This document shows, one piece after another, positions 49,356-51,407 of a stretch of 51,407 nt of DNA (position 1 is its first letter; every line of letters starts with the position of its first letter). The position numbers and the translations under genes were made by a program. The notes below the pieces were generated by a model. That model was given only the letters and a program-made list of their open reading frames with translations. It was not told the DNA's origin and searched no databases. Source of the stretch: Chloroflexota bacterium (lineage in GTDB: Bacteria; Chloroflexota; Dehalococcoidia; Lucifugimonadales; UBA3495); assembly GCA_009840175.1 (NCBI GenBank), contig VXOI01000011.1, positions 1-51,407 on the forward strand, written 5' to 3'.

Positions 49356-50429
49356 CTACTCTTCCCCCGCTATGAAAGCGTCGGTCATATCCCGTGCGGT
49401 GTCGTCAGTGTACTGCACAGGGGGCGACTTCATGAAGTAGGCGCTGGGACCCTCGACCGCCCCGGCAAGGCCCCGGTCCATGGCCAGCTTGGCGCAGCGG
49501 ACGGCGTCAACGACGACTCCGGCGGAGTTGGGGCTGTCCCAGACTTCCAGCTTGGCCTCGAGGCTGATGGGAGCGCCGCCGAAAATCTGCCCTTCCATGC
49601 GGATGTAGCACCATTTGCGGTCTTTCAGCCAAGGGACGTGGTCACTGGGGCCGACGTGGATGCTGTCGGGGTCTATTTCTTCATCCAACTGGGAGGTTAC
49701 GGCGCCGGTCTTGGAAATCTTCTTGGAGGTGAGGCGTTCCCGCTCCAGCATATTCAGGAAATCGGTGTTGCCGCCGAAGTTCAACTGGTAGGTGTTCTCC
49801 AGCTTGACGCCGCGGTCTTCAAACAGGCGGGTGAGCACGCGGTGGGTGATGGTAGCGCCGAGCTGGGACTTGATGTCGTCGCCGATGATGGGGACGCCGC
49901 GCTCTTCGAAGCGGTTGCGCCAGTATTCTTCGCGGGCGAGGAACACGGGGATGCAGTTGACCATGGCGCAGCGGGCGTTGAGTATCTGCTCGACGTACCA
50001 CTTGGTGGCCTGCTCGCTGCCCACGGGGAGGTAGTTGATGACCACGTCCACCTCACGGTCCCGGAGGATGCCGGTGATGTCGGAGGTGGAGTGGTTGGAT
50101 TTCCTGACGAGGTGGGAGACGTAACGGCCGATGCCGTCGTGGGTCATTCCCCGCTCCACCTTGACGCCGGTGTGGGGAACGTCTGCGAACTTTATTGTGT
50201 TGTTCGGCTGGGTGAAAACGGCTTCAGACAGATCCTTGCCGACCTTGTTCTCGTCAATGTCAAAAGCAGCGACGACCTCGATGTCCTCGATACGGTAGTC
50301 GCCAATCCGGTTGTGCATTACTCCGGAGACTGTCTCGTTCTCGGGCGTCTCTACGTACTTGTAAAGGCCCTGAACCAGAGAGGAGGCGCAGTTACCTACG
50401 CCGATGATGGCTACCTTGACTTTGCCCAC
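49356..50429 (-). CDS. ino1: Inositol-3-phosphate synthase
   Basis: 357-residue bacterial/archaeal-type myo-inositol-1-phosphate synthase, which converts glucose-6-phosphate to inositol-3-phosphate using [23 protein letters not shown] is the NAD-binding N-terminus; [60 protein letters not shown] and [22 protein letters not shown] are the family blocks, including the catalytic lysines in DDIKSQ and [10 protein letters not shown]. Start is GTG with AGGAG seven bases ahead. First gene of the three-gene inositol-lipid set. Confidence 0.95.
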   Translation of the reverse strand: MGKVKVAIIGVGNCASSLVQGLYKYVETPENETVSGVMHNRIGDYRIEDIEVVAAFDIDENKVGKDLSEAVFTQPNNTIKFADVPHTGVKVERGMTHDGIGRYVSHLVRKSNHSTSDITGILRDREVDVVINYLPVGSEQATKWYVEQILNARCAMVNCIPVFLAREEYWRNRFEERGVPIIGDDIKSQLGATITHRVLTRLFEDRGVKLENTYQLNFGGNTDFLNMLERERLTSKKISKTGAVTSQLDEEIDPDSIHVGPSDHVPWLKDRKWCYIRMEGQIFGGAPISLEAKLEVWDSPNSAGVVVDAVRCAKLAMDRGLAGAVEGPSAYFMKSPPVQYTDDTARDMTDAFIAGEE

Positions 50430-50583
50430 TTAGTGGCTCCTTTGCGCCGGCGAGTGTTCCCGCGCGGCAAGCGATGCGACAGAAATCCGCCGGACGCCCG
50501 GATGCGGCAAACCGGCCCCAATGCTGCGCTAGATTGTAGCAATTAGGCTCCCCGCGCTCAACCAGCCCTTCAGGGCGCCCGTT

Positions 50584-51261
50584 TTAGTCGAAGAACCGGA
50601 CGATGGCTGTGCGGTCGTCGTAGCGGAAACGGACGCCGAGCTTTTCGGGCACCCGGCCCTCGACCAGCCTTCCCGCGATGATTTCCTCGATGCGGCCAGT
50701 GGCTTCTTCGGGGGTGGCCGCGCTGCGGACTATTTCGGCCAGTTCCGCGGCATCCATGTTGTCGGTGACGCCATCGGTGGCCAGTACGATACGCGCGCCG
50801 GGCTCGATGTTGATGTCGCGGCGAACCATCTCGCCGAGGGTTCCGGCTGCGCCGACGGCGCGGGCAACGCCGACGTGCAGGAAACCGCCAAGCCGCCCGC
50901 AGAGACGGTCGTGGGAGTCGGGCGTTACGTGGATGATGGGGCTGTCACCCGCGGCGGCCACGTGCAGCCGCCCCCCGCGGTAGAGAGCCACGGAGACGGT
51001 GGTGAGCAAGAAGCGACCACCCCCAACGCCAAAGAACTCGTTGTTGACGTCGTTGACAGTGGCAGCGATCTCTTCGATGGTGTCCGCGTTGCTCTCGGCC
51101 AGCGCTTCGGCGAGTTCGCGGCTGGCCTCGGCCCCGCCGTGGCCGGTTACACCGTCCATGACCACGTCCAGGAAATCGCCGTTGCCCAGGTCGCGGGTCA
51201 GCAGATTGTCTTCGCCATGGGCTGAATTGTCTTGCAGCGTTGAAAATGTGCTGGCAACCAT
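50584..51261 (-). CDS. PP2C-type (PPM) protein phosphatase
   Basis: 225-residue metal-dependent phosphatase domain. GEDNLLTRDL, the metal-binding FLDVVMDGVTGHGG (DG-x-G motif), LHVAAAGDSPIIHV, RIVLATDGVTDNMD and the final YDDRTAIVRFFD (D-D-x-T) follow the PPM order. It would remove phosphates from Ser/Thr residues or act on a small regulatory partner. ATG 51261 is chosen over the longer frame, which runs into a hairpin repeat; GAGG lies nine bases upstream. The gene beyond it on the same strand is cut off. Confidence 0.83.
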   Translation of the reverse strand: MVASTFSTLQDNSAHGEDNLLTRDLGNGDFLDVVMDGVTGHGGAEASRELAEALAESNADTIEEIAATVNDVNNEFFGVGGGRFLLTTVSVALYRGGRLHVAAAGDSPIIHVTPDSHDRLCGRLGGFLHVGVARAVGAAGTLGEMVRRDINIEPGARIVLATDGVTDNMDAAELAEIVRSAATPEEATGRIEEIIAGRLVEGRVPEKLGVRFRYDDRTAIVRFFD

Positions 51262-51314
51262 AGGAAGCGTCCTCAGTGTCTCCTTAAAGTTCAGGTTGTT
51301 TCGGCTATTGCAAT

Positions 51315-51350
51315 TCTCCCCCACCCTAACCCTCCTCCGCTGGGGGAAGG
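51315..51350 (-). repeat. Stop-adjacent hairpin repeat, copy 5
   Basis: CTCCCCCACCCTAACCCTCCTCC then CTGGGGGAAGG; the hairpin is imperfect here. It ends about six bases from the stop codon at 51359-51357, as in the other four copies. Confidence 0.65.
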
Positions 51351-51356
51351 AACTTT

Positions 51357-51407
51357 CTAAGCGGAGAAGTCCGCAAGCTCGGTATCGACGTCGAATTTGA
51401 AGCGGGT
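51357..51407 (-). CDS. C-terminal end of an unidentified protein (cut by window edge)
   Basis: The last 16 codons and TAG stop of a minus-strand reading frame ending TRFKFDVDTELADFSA. Too short to identify. The stop-adjacent repeat lies right behind it, as it does behind four confirmed genes, which supports this being a real gene end. Confidence 0.45.
   Translation of the reverse strand, partial: TRFKFDVDTELADFSA

Noticed and set aside
1-51407. CRISPR array, prophage, IS element or integron
   Set aside because: No regularly spaced repeat array, transposase, integrase or phage structural gene was seen.

Overview
The window reads as a stretch of a high-GC, gene-dense bacterial chromosome. It carries housekeeping genes (alaS, ruvX, a tRNA-Gln, addAB, ribH, inositol-3-phosphate synthase) mixed with an unusually rich set of catabolic families: two GMC oxidoreductases, two luciferase-like (LLM) flavin enzymes, an enolase-superfamily sugar-acid enzyme, four amidohydrolases, an SDR, alpha/beta hydrolases, two nitrilases, a questin-oxidase-like protein and an NAD-dependent formate dehydrogenase. 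This mix of LLM, enolase and amidohydrolase paralogs resembles SAR202-type or other Dehalococcoidia-related Chloroflexota. That assignment is an inference from gene content only, because no rRNA or other phylogenetic marker was used. No phage, IS element or CRISPR array is visible.

Layout. 1-2.3 kb: the start of a cut-off voltage-gated ion channel gene (-), then a DrrAB-type ABC exporter (+). 2.3-9.0 kb: addB-addA (-), recombination helicase/nuclease. 9.1-18.8 kb: mostly minus-strand catabolic enzymes (two GMC paralogs, ACMSD-type amidohydrolase, a small molybdopterin-domain protein, enolase-type enzyme, LLM enzyme, amidohydrolase) with one plus-strand TIM-barrel gene. 18.8-19.1 kb: a gene-free island of short repeats. 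19.2-23.8 kb: alpha/beta hydrolase, MFS transporter, SnoaL-like protein and D-aminoacylase-like enzyme. 23.9-32.1 kb: a long minus-strand run of catabolic genes that holds the most striking locus, a UGSC-family selenoprotein gene with an in-frame TGA and a SECIS-like hairpin, directly behind a conserved protein of unknown function. The same run has an amidohydrolase + DUF59 pair of the kind that accompanies propane monooxygenases, but no monooxygenase.

32.2-38.5 kb: degenerate receiver-like protein, formate dehydrogenase, SWIM zinc-finger miniprotein, alaS-ruvX and a nitrilase. 38.6-40.4 kb: tRNA-Gln(UUG), polysaccharide-deacetylase/allantoinase-like protein and an AIM24 protein. 40.6-45.1 kb: a plus-strand operon of nucleotidyltransferase, MoxR ATPase, DUF58 protein and a membrane protein with a DUF4129-like tail. 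45.1-47.3 kb (-): thioredoxin-fold protein, ribH, LLM enzyme, which places flavin supply next to a flavin user. 47.5-50.4 kb (-): Ino1, PimA-like glycosyltransferase and CDP-alcohol phosphatidyltransferase, together an apparent phosphatidylinositol/mannoside lipid pathway. The right end has a PP2C-type phosphatase and the last codons of one more gene.

Short dispersed repeats are a second theme. A CCCTAACCCT-plus-hairpin repeat occurs five times, each time 5-11 nt past the stop codon of a minus-strand gene. A CCTGAGCTTGTCGAAGG repeat occurs three times: once inside addB in frame, once in the 18.8-19.1 kb island, and once where it supplies the ribosome binding site of the PimA-like gene.
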